A stretch of DNA of 64,000 nt from Streptomyces albus subsp. albus (GTDB lineage Bacteria; Actinomycetota; Actinomycetes; Streptomycetales; Streptomycetaceae). The translations under genes and the position numbers were made by a program. The notes under the pieces were generated by a model. The model was not told where the DNA came from. It saw nothing but the letters and a program-made list of their open reading frames with translations, and searched no databases. The stretch is from NCBI RefSeq assembly GCF_000719865.1, contig NZ_JOID01000015.1, positions 62,001 to 126,000 on the forward strand. Direction: 5' to 3'. Shown piece after piece: positions 54,578 through 63,980 of the stretch; positions within the stretch are counted from its first letter, which is position 1; every line of letters begins with the position of its first letter.

Positions 54578-55603
54578 TCAGCCCTCCTCGTCCTCCTCCT
54601 CGCCCTCGAAGGCGTCGCCGATCTCGTCGACGATCTCGGCGGCCACCAGACCCCCGGCGACGCCGACCGCCAGGCCGGCCGCGCCGGCCGCGATGGCGGT
54701 CCCCGTCCCCGGGCCGGAACCGTGACCGCCGTGGTGGTGGCCGCCGTGGTGGTGGTCGTCCTTGAACCCGGCCCCGCCTCCGTAGGGGTCGACCTGCCCG
54801 TACGGCGCTGGGGCCGGAGAGCCGTACGCGGCCCGGTGCTCGACGAGCTGCCGGACCCAGGCGTCGACCTCGGCGGCCCAGTCGCGCGAAGCGGCCTCCT
54901 CATGGCCGACGGTGTGCCGGCTCAGGGCGTCGTGGCCGCCGGAGAACAGCCCGCCGCGCTTGTCGGCCTCCAGGACGACCTCCACCCCGGCGGGACCGGC
55001 GAGGAAGGTCACCTCGATCTCGTTCACCGCGTGCGCGTACTGAGGGGCGGGGGACAGCTCGATCTCCTGGTAGAACGGCAGTTGCTGCCCGGTGCCGTGG
55101 ATGCGGCCCAGCTCCAGGTCGGCGGACGTGAACCCGAAACCGAGCCGGCCGAGCGCCTCCAGTACGGCCTCCTGGACGGGCAGCGGACGGACGGACAGCG
55201 CGTCCAGGTCGCCCTTGTCCTTCGCCCCGGCCACCGCCAGCTCGGTGCGCACCCCCAGGACCACGCCGAGCGGCTGTCCGTGGAGCTCCGTGACGGGGGT
55301 CTCCCACGGCAGCGTCACGGCGAACGGGACCGACCGCTCCTCGCCCCCGGCGAGCCGGAAGCCGCCGCCCACCGTGAAGCGCTCGAAGGCGACCGCGCCC
55401 TCCCGCTCGCCCTCCTCGTGCTCGGCCTCGACCCGTGCCACCAGCTCCAGCGTGATCTGCTCGATCTCGAAGTCCACGCTCCCGCCCCGCAGACGCACCT
55501 GTCCGCGCAGGACTCCGCCGGGCGGTACGGCGCCACCCTCCAGGACCGTGTCCACGGTCGGTCCGCCGACCCCGAGAGATCCCAGCAGCCGTTTGAACAC
55601 CAT
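54578..55603 (-). CDS. Sporulation-control protein Spo0M family
   Basis: About 341 residues with the arrestin-like Spo0M fold: FKRLLGSLGVGGPTVDTVLEGG, RLRGGSVDFEIEQITLELVARV, then LPWETPVTELHGQPLGVVLG. A Gly/His-rich stretch (about 285-300) and a hydrophobic glycine-rich segment near the end precede an acidic tail. ATG at 55603 has AAGGAG at usable distance, while GTG at 55615 is too close to it. Affects sporulation in Bacillus; the role in Streptomyces is less clear. Confidence 0.9.
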   Translation of the reverse strand: MVFKRLLGSLGVGGPTVDTVLEGGAVPPGGVLRGQVRLRGGSVDFEIEQITLELVARVEAEHEEGEREGAVAFERFTVGGGFRLAGGEERSVPFAVTLPWETPVTELHGQPLGVVLGVRTELAVAGAKDKGDLDALSVRPLPVQEAVLEALGRLGFGFTSADLELGRIHGTGQQLPFYQEIELSPAPQYAHAVNEIEVTFLAGPAGVEVVLEADKRGGLFSGGHDALSRHTVGHEEAASRDWAAEVDAWVRQLVEHRAAYGSPAPAPYGQVDPYGGGAGFKDDHHHGGHHHGGHGSGPGTGTAIAAGAAGLAVGVAGGLVAAEIVDEIGDAFEGEEEDEEG

Positions 55604-55694
55604 CGCGGCGTTCACTCCTTCTCGTTCGTTCCTCGCCGGCGCCGCCGCACCGCCGTCCGGACTCCCCGGTGACGGCCCGGCGCGCGGCTCACGG

Positions 55695-55916
55695 TCACTT
55701 GTCCGATGCGTCCAGTGCCACCAGGGCCCGGGCCCAGCGGGCGTACTTCAGCGACCCCAGGTCGGCGACCGTCTTCACGCCGAACGCCTCCCGCAGCAGC
55801 TCGCCGTCACGGTCCGACACCCCTTTGAGGGCCGATACGGGTGCGGCCAGGACCTCGGGGAGGCTCTTGTCCGCCCACGCCTTGTCCAGCACCTTGTCCA
55901 GGTCGATCGAAGCCAC
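55695..55916 (-). CDS. Small helix-hairpin-helix-like protein
   Basis: A 73-residue protein: IDLDKVLDKAWADKSLPEVL, then PVSALKGVSDRDGELLREAFGVKTVADLG with the LKGV..GELL..FGV pattern of helix-hairpin-helix motifs, ending KYARWARALVALDASDK. GTG at 55916 follows AGGAGGA. Common in Streptomyces as a small orphan protein; function unknown. Confidence 0.8.
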   Translation of the reverse strand: MASIDLDKVLDKAWADKSLPEVLAAPVSALKGVSDRDGELLREAFGVKTVADLGSLKYARWARALVALDASDK

Positions 55917-56015
55917 CGTGTCCTCCTGAAGTTCATCCGCCGGTCCGGGCACAGACGCTTGCCGCACCACCGCCCGGGGCATGCTCCGGCCGGCGGCCGA
56001 CGGGCCGTCTGTTCA

Positions 56016-56037
56016 TCTTCTACATGCGTGTAGAAGA
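56016..56037. promoter_or_regulatory. Perfect palindrome upstream of tatA and the small HhH gene
   Basis: 9-base arms TCTTCTACA (56016-56024) and TGTAGAAGA (56029-56037) around TGCG, in a divergent 314-base spacer (55917-56230). It lies ~100 bases before the leftward gene and is AT-rich for this genome. CTACA-N4-TGTAG halves resemble BlaI/MecI-type operators. No T-run follows, so it is more likely an operator than a terminator. Confidence 0.5.
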
Positions 56038-56230
56038 ATAGGCCGCCCGGCGTCGCGCCGTCCGCGGAGCGGGGGTCCCGGCGGGGGAACGTCCGAAAGA
56101 CGCGGTCTCCCGGCCCCGTCCGGCCCGGAGGGTCCCGGGTTCCGGCGGGTGCCGGACCGGGCGGGCCCTCCGGCGGGGGCGACTTTCGGACAGACGGGGC
56201 AACCATCGGTGCGCAGAAGGGAATACACGG

Positions 56231-56494
56231 ATGTTCGGGATCAGCGAAATCGCCCTCATCCTCATCGTCGTCGTCGTGCTGCTCGGGGCCAAGAAGCTCC
56301 CTGAGCTGGCGCGTTCGCTGGGGAAGTCGGCCCGGATCCTCAAGAGCGAGGCCAGGGCCATGAAGGGAGGCGGCGGGGCCGGCTCCGGCGGCGGGGCCTC
56401 GGAGCCGTCGGCCCCGCACGTCATCCGGGCGGCGCCCGGCGATGTCGTCTCCCGTCCGGACGGTGATCCGGGGAGCGGGACGCCACGGCCCTGA
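56231..56494 (+). CDS. tatA: Twin-arginine translocase subunit TatA/TatE
   Basis: An 87-residue protein: MFGISEIALILIVVVVLLGAK is the short membrane helix, the FG and LPELARSLGKSARILK pattern is the amphipathic helix of TatA, and a Gly/Pro-rich tail follows. Forms the transport pore for folded proteins with TatC elsewhere. It is not in a tatAC operon, so it may be a second TatA/E-type copy. Confidence 0.88.
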   Translation: MFGISEIALILIVVVVLLGAKKLPELARSLGKSARILKSEARAMKGGGGAGSGGGASEPSAPHVIRAAPGDVVSRPDGDPGSGTPRP

Positions 56495-56754
56495 ACGCAC
56501 CGGGCGGCCCTGAACGGGGCGGCGGCGCCCGGGGCCGTCCGGACGGTGAACTCCCGCTGAAACGCCGGTGACCAATGGGGCGCGCGCACCCTTGTGCGCG
56601 GGCCCGGGGGTCGGCCACTCTTGCGTCGGCGAGCGCCCGTGCACGTCCGTCGGCGCCGCCGCGCCCCGGCCCGCACGCGCCCCGCTCCGTACGCTGCCCG
56701 GCCGCCGGTTCCGGGGCGCCCACCCCCGCGCGCCCTCTCCGAGAAGGACCCCCC

Positions 56755-58419
56755 ATGGCAGTGATGCGCAGACCCAGGCCCACCCCGCAGGCCCGTCACA
56801 CCCGGCAGTTATGGCCCTCGCCGCGCTCGCCGCGCACCCGGCTCCGAGCCGTCCTCCCGCGGCACCTTTCCGTCCGGCCGGCCCTCGCGGCCGGTGCCGC
56901 GCTCGTCCTCGGCGCGGTCTGGGCCCTGCCCGCAGCGGCCGCCGCGCCCGCGGAGGGCGAGATCCTCGGCGCCGGCGGCGCCGGAGTGGTCGAGGACAGC
57001 TACATCGTCGTCCTCGACGAGGGCGCCCCCGCGGCGGACTCCCGGCCGGGCCGCGCACTGGCCGAGCGGTACGGCGGTGAGATAGCCGAGACCTATGACG
57101 CGGCGCTCAACGGCTTCGCGCTCGAACTGCCGGAGCGCCAGGCCCGGCGGCTGGCGGCCCATCCCGATGTCGCCGCGGTCCACCGCAACCGGACCGTCAC
57201 CGCGGCCGCGACCCAGCCCGACCCGCCCTCCTGGGGACTGGACCGGATCGACCAGCGCGAGCTTCCCCTCGACTCCGGCTACACCTATCCCGACTCCGCA
57301 GGCGAGGGCGTCACCGCGTACGTCATCGACACCGGAGTCCGCGTCAGCCACGAGGACTTCGGCGGCCGGGCGTCGTACGGCTACGACGCCGTCGACGGCG
57401 ACACGTCCGCCGACGACGGCGTCGGCCACGGCACCCACGTGGCCGCCACCATCGCGGGCACGCAATACGGCGTGGCCAAGAAGGCCGACATCGTCGCGGT
57501 CCGCGTGCTGGACGACAACGGCGCGGGCACCGAGGCGGGCGTCATCGCCGGCATCGACTGGGTGACGAAGAACGCCGTCAAGCCGGCCGTCGCCAACCTC
57601 AGCCTGGGCGGCGGTGCCAGTGACGCCCTGGACGCCGCGGTCCGGAACTCCATCGCCTCCGGCGTGACCTATGTCGTGGCGGCGGGCAACTCCGGTACGG
57701 ACGCCGCCACTTCCTCCCCCGCCCGGGTGACCGAGGCCGTGACGGTCGGTTCCGTCACCCGGGCCGGCGCACGCTCCGGCTTCTCCAACTACGGCGAGAG
57801 CGTGGACCTCTTCGCCCCCGGCTCCTCCATCACCTCCGCCACCAACACCGGGGACACGGCCACCGACACCGCGTCCGGCACCTCGATGGCCGCACCCCAT
57901 GTGACGGGCGCGGCCGCGCTCCTGCTCGGCGACCGGCCCTCGGCCTCCCCGGCGGAGATCTCCGGCTCCCTCGTCGAGTCCGCGGTACCGGGCACCGTGG
58001 GCGACCGCGGGGACGGATCGCCGGACCGGCTGCTGCACATCGGCGAGCAGGCGGGCGGCGGCGGCCAGGGGCCGGCCGTCGCGCGGTTCGAGAACACCGC
58101 CGACCTCCTCATCGCGGGCGGCGCGGTCACCGAGTCCGCCATCGCCGTGTCCGGGGTCGGGGGTGACGCCCCGGCCGACCTGGAGGTCGAGGTCGACATC
58201 CGGTTCGCCTGGAGCGAGAGCCTCCGGATCGAACTGGTGGCCCCGGGCGGCTCCGTCCACGTCCTGAAGGAGACCGGCCCCGACGGCGTCGCGGAGAGCA
58301 CCGCCCGCTACACGGTGGACGCCTCCGGCGAGACGGCGGACGGTGTCTGGACGCTCCGCGTCCACGACCCGGCCTCCGCGAAGCCCGGCTTCCTCAACTC
58401 CTGGGCCCTGCGCTTCTGA
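56755..58419 (+). CDS. Secreted subtilisin-like serine protease with P-domain
   Basis: A 554-residue S8 protease. A signal segment lies at ~45-65 after a long basic N-terminus. The I9 propeptide spans ~80-155 ([12 protein letters not shown]). The catalytic domain has Asp in [16 protein letters not shown], His in [12 protein letters not shown] and Ser in [12 protein letters not shown]. The C-terminal ~110 residues are a proprotein-convertase P-domain (FENTADLLI to WALRF). ATG at 56755 after AAGGA; longer starts add no homology. Probably exported through Sec. Followed by a 13-bp hairpin. Confidence 0.94.
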   Translation: MAVMRRPRPTPQARHTRQLWPSPRSPRTRLRAVLPRHLSVRPALAAGAALVLGAVWALPAAAAAPAEGEILGAGGAGVVEDSYIVVLDEGAPAADSRPGRALAERYGGEIAETYDAALNGFALELPERQARRLAAHPDVAAVHRNRTVTAAATQPDPPSWGLDRIDQRELPLDSGYTYPDSAGEGVTAYVIDTGVRVSHEDFGGRASYGYDAVDGDTSADDGVGHGTHVAATIAGTQYGVAKKADIVAVRVLDDNGAGTEAGVIAGIDWVTKNAVKPAVANLSLGGGASDALDAAVRNSIASGVTYVVAAGNSGTDAATSSPARVTEAVTVGSVTRAGARSGFSNYGESVDLFAPGSSITSATNTGDTATDTASGTSMAAPHVTGAAALLLGDRPSASPAEISGSLVESAVPGTVGDRGDGSPDRLLHIGEQAGGGGQGPAVARFENTADLLIAGGAVTESAIAVSGVGGDAPADLEVEVDIRFAWSESLRIELVAPGGSVHVLKETGPDGVAESTARYTVDASGETADGVWTLRVHDPASAKPGFLNSWALRF

Positions 58420-58462
58420 TCCGCCCGGGCACCACCCGGACCGCCCGCGCCACCACCGTCGC

Positions 58463-58504
58463 CGCCCCGTCCCGCTCCGTCATGCCGCGGGGCGGGACGG
58501 GGCG
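58463..58504 (+). terminator. Hairpin after the serine protease gene
   Basis: Perfect 13-bp arms 58463-58475 and 58492-58504 with a 16-base loop, 43 bases after the stop. Confidence 0.7.
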
Positions 58505-58666
58505 GGACCGTCGGCACGACCGCCCATCGCGGGACTCGGCCGGATCCCCGGACGCAGCACACCCGGCGCACACGGCGCACGCGCGCCGCTTCCCCGGCCG
58601 GGTCCGTTCATGCCTGCTCCCACCCAGCATCAGCCCTTCGGGCGAATCTTTGGCCTTCGCTTGCGG

Positions 58667-58685
58667 TGGCAACTCTCGGTTGCCA
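58667..58685. promoter_or_regulatory. Inverted repeat before the GntR gene
   Basis: TGGCAAC-TCTCG-GTTGCCA, perfect 7-base halves, 37-55 bases upstream of the GntR start. It fits an autoregulatory operator. Confidence 0.6.
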
Positions 58686-58721
58686 AGCTGTCGCAGAATG
58701 TCAACTCGTTGGGAGGGGCAC

Positions 58722-59474
58722 GTGTCCTTCGGTGAGCAGCCCGCGTATCTCAGGGTCGCCGGCGACCTGCGGCAGAAGATCGTCGACGGCTCCCTGGCGC
58801 CGCACACCAGACTCCCCTCCCAGGCCCGCATCCGCGCGGAGTACGGCGTCTCCGACACCGTGGCCCTGGAGGCCCGCAAGGTGCTGATGGCAGAGGGCCT
58901 GGTGGAGGGCCGGTCGGGCTCGGGCACCTATGTGCGGGAGCGCGTGGAGCCGCGCCGCATCGCGCGGACCGGATACCGCTCCACCGGTGACAGCACCCCC
59001 TTCCGGCAGGAGCAGGCCGACGAGCGGGTGCCCGGCACCTGGGAGTCGCGCAGCGAGCAGGAGGCCGCCCCCGCCGAGATCGCCCGGCGGCTCGGCACCG
59101 AGCCCGGTGACCGCGTCATGTGCACGCGCTATCTCCACCGCGCCGAGGGGGAGCCGATGATGATCGTCACCTCCTGGGAGCCGCTGGCGGTCACCGGCCG
59201 CACGCCCGTGATGCTGCCGGAGGAGGGGCCGCTGGCCGGGCGCGGGGTGGTCGACCGGATGGCGGCGATCGACGTGGTCGTGGACAACGTCCAGGAGGAG
59301 GTCGGGGCGCGGCCGGGGCTCGCGGAGGAGACGCGGCTGCTCGGCGGGGTCCCCGGCCGGGTGGTCATCGTCGTCTCCCGGACATTCTTCGCCTCGGGCC
59401 GGGCGGTGGAGACGGCCGACGTGGTGATCCCGGCGGACAGCTACCGCCTCTCGTACCACCTCCCCGTCCGGTAG
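58722..59474 (+). CDS. GntR-family regulator, HutC-like
   Basis: A 250-residue regulator. The winged HTH reads YLRVAGDLRQKIVDGSLAPH, then LPSQARIRAEYGVSDTVALEARKVL. The C-terminal UTRA-type effector domain contains RYLHRAEGEPMMIVTSWEP and RTFFASGRAVETADVVIPADSYRLSY. GTG at 58722 follows GGGAGGGG. The ligand is unknown; no linked catabolic operon is visible. Confidence 0.9.
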   Translation: MSFGEQPAYLRVAGDLRQKIVDGSLAPHTRLPSQARIRAEYGVSDTVALEARKVLMAEGLVEGRSGSGTYVRERVEPRRIARTGYRSTGDSTPFRQEQADERVPGTWESRSEQEAAPAEIARRLGTEPGDRVMCTRYLHRAEGEPMMIVTSWEPLAVTGRTPVMLPEEGPLAGRGVVDRMAAIDVVVDNVQEEVGARPGLAEETRLLGGVPGRVVIVVSRTFFASGRAVETADVVIPADSYRLSYHLPVR

Positions 59475-59782
59475 CCGCCGGGGAGCCGCCGGGGAGCCGC
59501 CCCGCCGCCCGCTTCCGCGCCCCGGGAATTCCCCGCCCCGTCACCTGCCCGAGGCTTTCCGCCCCGCCCGGGAGCCCGAACCGCCGTCACGGCTGTCGCG
59601 GGCAGGGGATGCCGGGGCGCGTTTCCCTGCTCGAACGAGTGGCCGGATGCGTGCCTCTTCGTGCAAACTCGTATCCGCTCCGTGAGGGCCCGGCGTAGGC
59701 TCGGGCATATGCAGACTGCTGTTTCCTCACAGAACGGAATCCTGTGCGCGGGCTCGCGCGCCCCGGCGCGGGAGGGGCGGCG
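59475..59782. other. 308-base spacer without a gene
   Basis: Begins with a short direct repeat (GCCGCCGGGGA twice near 59474-59497) and includes an AT-richer portion around 59690-59745 that probably carries the promoter of the SPOR-like gene. Nothing else noted. Confidence 0.3.
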
Positions 59783-59959
59783 ATGAGCGACAGCGGTCCC
59801 GCCCTCCCCTGGCTCGTCATACGCGAGGACGGGAACGGCAATCGCTACCGCGTCGGCGCTTACGCGACCCGCGCGGAGGCGGAGAAGGCCAGGGCCCGGC
59901 TCCACCGGTCCGGGGGTGAACAGCTGTACGTGGTCGAGCGCGTGGCCCGCGGCTCGTAG
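59783..59959 (+). CDS. Small SPOR-like protein
   Basis: A 58-residue protein: [20 protein letters not shown], then [26 protein letters not shown], a beta-alpha-alpha-beta pattern like half of a SPOR peptidoglycan-binding domain. No signal peptide. ATG at 59783 follows GGAGGGG. Widespread in Streptomyces; function unknown. Confidence 0.78.
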   Translation: MSDSGPALPWLVIREDGNGNRYRVGAYATRAEAEKARARLHRSGGEQLYVVERVARGS

Positions 59960-59969
59960 AGTCCGGCCC

Positions 59970-60494
59970 ATGACGGAAGACCCCGGAAGACGCGGACCGG
60001 CGGGGGACGGGCGGGCTGCGGACGCGAGCGCCCCGGAGCCCGGACCCCCGCCCCCGGCCGCCGCGCGCGTGGTCGTCGGCGGCGCCGTCCTGCGCGGCGG
60101 GCGGCTGCTGGCGGCCCGGCGCAGCGCGCCGCCCGCGCTCGCCGGCCGCTGGGAACTGCCCGGCGGCAAGGTCGAGCCGGGCGAGACGGCGCCCGAGGCC
60201 CTGGTGCGCGAACTCCGCGAGGAGCTGGGGGTGGAGGCCGTCCCCCTGGCCCGGATTCCCGGTACCTGGCCCCTCTCGCCGCCGTACGTCCTCCAGGTGT
60301 GGACGGCCGAGCTGCTCTCCGGCGAGCCCGAGCCGCTGCAGGACCACGACGAGCTGCGCTGGCTGACGCCCGCGCGGGTGGGCGAGGTGGACTGGCTGGA
60401 CCAGGACCGCCCCGCCGTGGCCGAGGTGGCGCGGCGGCTGGCGGCGGACGCCGGCGGCGCCGGCGAAGACGGGGCGCGCGCCGGGGCGGGGTGA
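59970..60494 (+). CDS. Nudix hydrolase, MutT-like
   Basis: A 174-residue protein with a Pro/Ala-rich first 30 residues. The Nudix box [20 protein letters not shown] (Gx5Ex7REUxEE form) lies near residues 70-89. [20 protein letters not shown] near the end matches the 8-oxo-dGTP diphosphatase (MutT) branch. Starts 10 bases after the SPOR-like gene, so probably the same transcript. Likely cleans oxidised nucleotides. Confidence 0.9.
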   Translation: MTEDPGRRGPAGDGRAADASAPEPGPPPPAAARVVVGGAVLRGGRLLAARRSAPPALAGRWELPGGKVEPGETAPEALVRELREELGVEAVPLARIPGTWPLSPPYVLQVWTAELLSGEPEPLQDHDELRWLTPARVGEVDWLDQDRPAVAEVARRLAADAGGAGEDGARAGAG

Positions 60495-60691
60495 CGCGGG
60501 GGTGTGGCACGCGCCGGGCGCGCTGCGCCGTTCGTGCCACAGGAGCTGCGGCAATGAGCGGTAATGGGATATTCACGCCGCGATATCGGGTAGGCGATGC
60601 TTCGGCCGGATACGTCCGGCCGGAGTCCGCCAGCAATCCCTGATCGGGCGGTGACGCCCGGCTCCCGTCACCCGGTTGGGAAGTGGTCGGT

Positions 60692-61159
60692 GTGAGCGAC
60701 ACCACAGGTTCTTCCGAACCGGCGGTCCCGCTCTCCTTCCGCCCTGCCGGTGCCGTGGCCCCCGGTACCCCTCCCCTGGAGGGGTACGTGGCCGAATGGA
60801 GCTTCCCCGCCGGGCCGGAGGCGCTGCGCGGCGCCCGCGCGCTGACCCGGGCCACGCTGGGGGAGTGGCGGCTGAACGCTGTGAGCGATATCACCGTACT
60901 GCTGGTCAGTGAGTTGGTGACCAACTCTCTGCGGTATGCGAGCGGCCCGATCGGAGTCCGTATGGAGCGCACCCCGAACCGTACTCTTGTGGTCGAAGTG
61001 TCCGATCCTCTGCCCGATCCGCCCCTGACGCGCGTCGCCGCCCCGGAGGACGAGGGGGGCCGCGGCCTGCAACTGGTGGCCGGTGTGTCCCACCGCTGGG
61101 GTGCCCGGCGGGGGAGATCGGGGAAGACGGTGTGGTTCGAGCTGGTCATCTCCGGTTAG
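60692..61159 (+). CDS. GHKL (HATPase_c_2) anti-sigma-type kinase
   Basis: About 155 residues. N-box LLVSELVTNSLRYASGP, G1 VEVSDPLPDPP, and the G2 region DEGGRGLQLVAGVSHRWGARRG before KTVWFELV. A ~55-residue unstructured N-terminus precedes. GTG at 60692 or 60683. The C-terminal half is close to that of the neighbouring large phosphatase, so the two are probably related by duplication and may act on the same antagonist protein. Confidence 0.88.
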   Translation: MSDTTGSSEPAVPLSFRPAGAVAPGTPPLEGYVAEWSFPAGPEALRGARALTRATLGEWRLNAVSDITVLLVSELVTNSLRYASGPIGVRMERTPNRTLVVEVSDPLPDPPLTRVAAPEDEGGRGLQLVAGVSHRWGARRGRSGKTVWFELVISG

Positions 61160-61298
61160 GAGAGAGAAAGGACCTGATCACGTCCGATTCAACAGTTGAA
61201 ACCGTGCTGTGATCGTGAAGGCCGTGTTCCGGATGGCGTTGGTGCTGGATACTCGGCCCATGCCGGTCCGGGCAAGGTGAGCTGGAGGGGACGGGCGC

Positions 61299-63932
61299 GT
61301 GAGCGAAATACCAGCGGGGCCGGGATCGGCCGGTGAGGGAACCGGTGTGCCCGCGTGGCAGGGGCACCCGCCCGGCTCGATCTACGACTACATCGGGGTG
61401 GCCTCCTTCTCACTGGGGCCGGACGGCCGGATCACCCAGTGGAGCGACCGGGCCGCGGAACAACTCGGCATCCCCGCCCGCGAAGCGCTCGGCAAGGACC
61501 CGGTCGAAGCCTTCCTCCGGCCCGATCTGCGGGACCGGGGACGCCGCAAGATGGCCGGCATCATGGACGGCCGCGAGTGGGTCGGCCTGGTGCCCTACCG
61601 GGCCGCCGACACCTCCGGGACCCACGGCCTCGCCGAGGTCTATGTGATGCCGGCCGATACCGAGAAGGGCGAACGCGGCGCCGTCTGCATCGTGGTCGAC
61701 GTCCGCGCCCTCCGCGGGATCGAGACCGACCTGGCCGTCTCGGAGGCGGTTTTCGGCCAATCTCCGATGGGCTTCATGCTGTTCGGCACGGACCTCCGGC
61801 TCATGCGCGTCAACGAGCGCTTCGCCACCGTCTTCGGCGGGACCCCCGAGTCCCACCGCGGCCGCGTCCCCGCCGACTACCTCCCGCCCGGCGAGGCCGA
61901 CCGGCTGGAGAACGCGGTCCGCAAGGTGCTGGAGACCGGCAGCTCCATCACCGACCTCCAACTCCTCGGCTCCGTACGGGGCGAGGAGGACCAGCACCGC
62001 TGGACCGTCAACCTCTACCGGCTGCACAACGCGGCCGGGCGCCCCATCGGCGTGGCCGGCCTCGGCACCGACGTCACCCGGCGGCGGAACGCCGAACGCG
62101 AGGCCGCCAGCGCCCGGCGCAACCTCGCCCTGCTGAACGCCGCCGGCGCCCGGATCGGCAACTCCCTCGATCTGGAGACCACCTCCCGGGAACTGCTCGC
62201 GGTGGCCGTGCCGCAGTTCTGCGACATCGCCTCCGTCGACCTCTTCCAGGGGCTCCTCAGCCGGGACGAGGCCCCGTTCTCCGCGAAGATCGGCCGCGAG
62301 CCGGTGCCCGGGCTGGCCGACGGCAGCGCCGAGATGCGCCGGGTCGCCTTCGCCAGCGCCGTCTCGGGCGCCCCGCTGCCGCTCTCCGATCCCGGCGAGG
62401 GGGAGGAACGGCGGAGCGCGAGCTCACCGGTGAAGGTGGGCGCCGTGCACCGGTACCCCTTCGACTCCTCGCTCGCCGACGCCCTGCGCACCGGCCGCAC
62501 CCACGTCGTCCCCGGCTGGGGCAGCGACGACCGGCCCGATCTGGCCGCGATCGTGCAGTCCACCCTGGCCGTGCCGATGATCGCGCACGACACCGTGGTC
62601 GGCCTCGTCCGCTTCTCCCGGGTGAAGGGCAGCGAGCCGTTCGGCGAGCGCGATCTGGGGCTGGCCGCCGAGCTGGCCTCCCGCGCCGCCGTCTGCATCG
62701 ACAACGCCCGCCTCTACCGCCGCGAGCACGAGCGCGCGCTGATCCTCCAGCGCAGCCTGCTGCCCCCCGGCGACCCGGAGGCGGCGGGCCTCGACATCGC
62801 CTGCCGCTATCTGCCCGGCACCACCGCCACCGAGGTCGGCGGCGACTGGTTCGACGTCATCGAACTGCCCGGCCACCGCACGGCGCTGGTCGTCGGCGAC
62901 GTCATGGGCCGTGGCCTGCGCGCCGCCGTCGCCATGGGCGAACTGCGCACCGCCGTCCGCACCCTGGCCATGCTCGACCTGGAACCCGCCGAGGTGCTCT
63001 CCCATCTGGACGAGATCGCCCGCGGCCTGGGCGCCCCCGCCGGCGTCCACGGCACCCAGAGCGGATCGCGCTCGGCGGCCCGGAACGGCCGCGAGGCCGA
63101 CGACCTCTCCGAGGTCTACCTCGCCACCTGCGTCTACGCGGTCTACGACCCCGTCACCCGGCGCTGCACCTTCGCCAACGCCGGTCATCTGCCGCCCGTC
63201 CTGGTGGAGCCCGGCGAATCGGCGCTGATGATGGAGGTCCCCACCGGGATGCCGCTCGGCGTCGGCGGGGAGCCCTTCGAGGAGGTCGAGGTCGAGCTCC
63301 CCGACGGGGCGCTGCTCGCCCTCTACACCGACGGCCTCGTCGAGTCCCGCGAACACCCGCTGGAGGAGGGGCTGCAGGCGTTCCGCGCCGCCCTGGACAA
63401 CCAGGGCCGGCCGCTGGAGGACGTGGCCGACCATGTGCTGAACACCCTGCACACCCAGCACGGCGAGGACGACACCGCCCTGCTGATGGCCCGGGTGCAG
63501 GGGCTGCCGGCGGAGTCCGTCGGCGACTGGACGCTGCTGCGCGAGCCGCAGTCGGTCTCCCGGGCCCGGGAACTGGCCCGGGACCAGGTGGTGGCCTGGG
63601 GCCTGGAGGAGCTCGTCGACACCACCGAACTGCTGGTCAGTGAGCTGGTCACCAACGCCCTGCGGTACGGCGAGGGAGAGATCCGGCTGCGCCTGCTGCT
63701 GGACCGCACCCTGGTCTGCGAGGTGTGGGACAGCGGCCTGGTGCAGCCCCGGCGCCGCCGCGCCCGCGACACCGACGAGGGCGGCCGCGGACTGCAGCTC
63801 GTCGGGCTGCTCAGCAGCGGCTGGGGCAGCCGGCGCACCCCGCGCGGCAAGACCGTCTGGTTCGAACTCGCCCTGCCGGACGGGGAGTCGCCCGGTACGG
63901 ACCCGGTCGAGGCGCTCCTCAGCCTCTACTGA
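61299..63932 (+). CDS. PAS-GAF-SpoIIE phosphatase with C-terminal GHKL kinase domain
   Basis: An 877-residue sensor-regulator. PAS-like domains lie near 25-130 (ITQWSDRAAEQLGIPAREAL) and 145-265 (FMLFGTDLRLMRVNERFATVFG). A GAF domain covers ~280-475, and the SpoIIE phosphatase ~495-720 (VGGDWFDVIEL, VVGDVMGRG, YTDGLVESR). The GHKL kinase occupies ~745-870 (LVTNALRYGEGE, DEGGRGLQLV). GTG at 61299 follows GGAGGGG. Built like the 19247-21805 product but with added PAS sensors. Expected to set the phosphorylation state of an STAS antagonist in response to a signal. Confidence 0.93.
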   Translation: MSEIPAGPGSAGEGTGVPAWQGHPPGSIYDYIGVASFSLGPDGRITQWSDRAAEQLGIPAREALGKDPVEAFLRPDLRDRGRRKMAGIMDGREWVGLVPYRAADTSGTHGLAEVYVMPADTEKGERGAVCIVVDVRALRGIETDLAVSEAVFGQSPMGFMLFGTDLRLMRVNERFATVFGGTPESHRGRVPADYLPPGEADRLENAVRKVLETGSSITDLQLLGSVRGEEDQHRWTVNLYRLHNAAGRPIGVAGLGTDVTRRRNAEREAASARRNLALLNAAGARIGNSLDLETTSRELLAVAVPQFCDIASVDLFQGLLSRDEAPFSAKIGREPVPGLADGSAEMRRVAFASAVSGAPLPLSDPGEGEERRSASSPVKVGAVHRYPFDSSLADALRTGRTHVVPGWGSDDRPDLAAIVQSTLAVPMIAHDTVVGLVRFSRVKGSEPFGERDLGLAAELASRAAVCIDNARLYRREHERALILQRSLLPPGDPEAAGLDIACRYLPGTTATEVGGDWFDVIELPGHRTALVVGDVMGRGLRAAVAMGELRTAVRTLAMLDLEPAEVLSHLDEIARGLGAPAGVHGTQSGSRSAARNGREADDLSEVYLATCVYAVYDPVTRRCTFANAGHLPPVLVEPGESALMMEVPTGMPLGVGGEPFEEVEVELPDGALLALYTDGLVESREHPLEEGLQAFRAALDNQGRPLEDVADHVLNTLHTQHGEDDTALLMARVQGLPAESVGDWTLLREPQSVSRARELARDQVVAWGLEELVDTTELLVSELVTNALRYGEGEIRLRLLLDRTLVCEVWDSGLVQPRRRRARDTDEGGRGLQLVGLLSSGWGSRRTPRGKTVWFELALPDGESPGTDPVEALLSLY

Positions 63933-63951
63933 CGCCCCGGGCCGCCGGCTT

Positions 63952-63980
63952 CCGCCGCGGGGGATCAGGCCCCGCGGCGG
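63952..63980. terminator. Hairpin at the right convergent junction
   Basis: Perfect 11-bp arms 63952-63962 and 63970-63980; the right arm overlaps the end of the leftward gene entering from the window edge. Confidence 0.5.
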
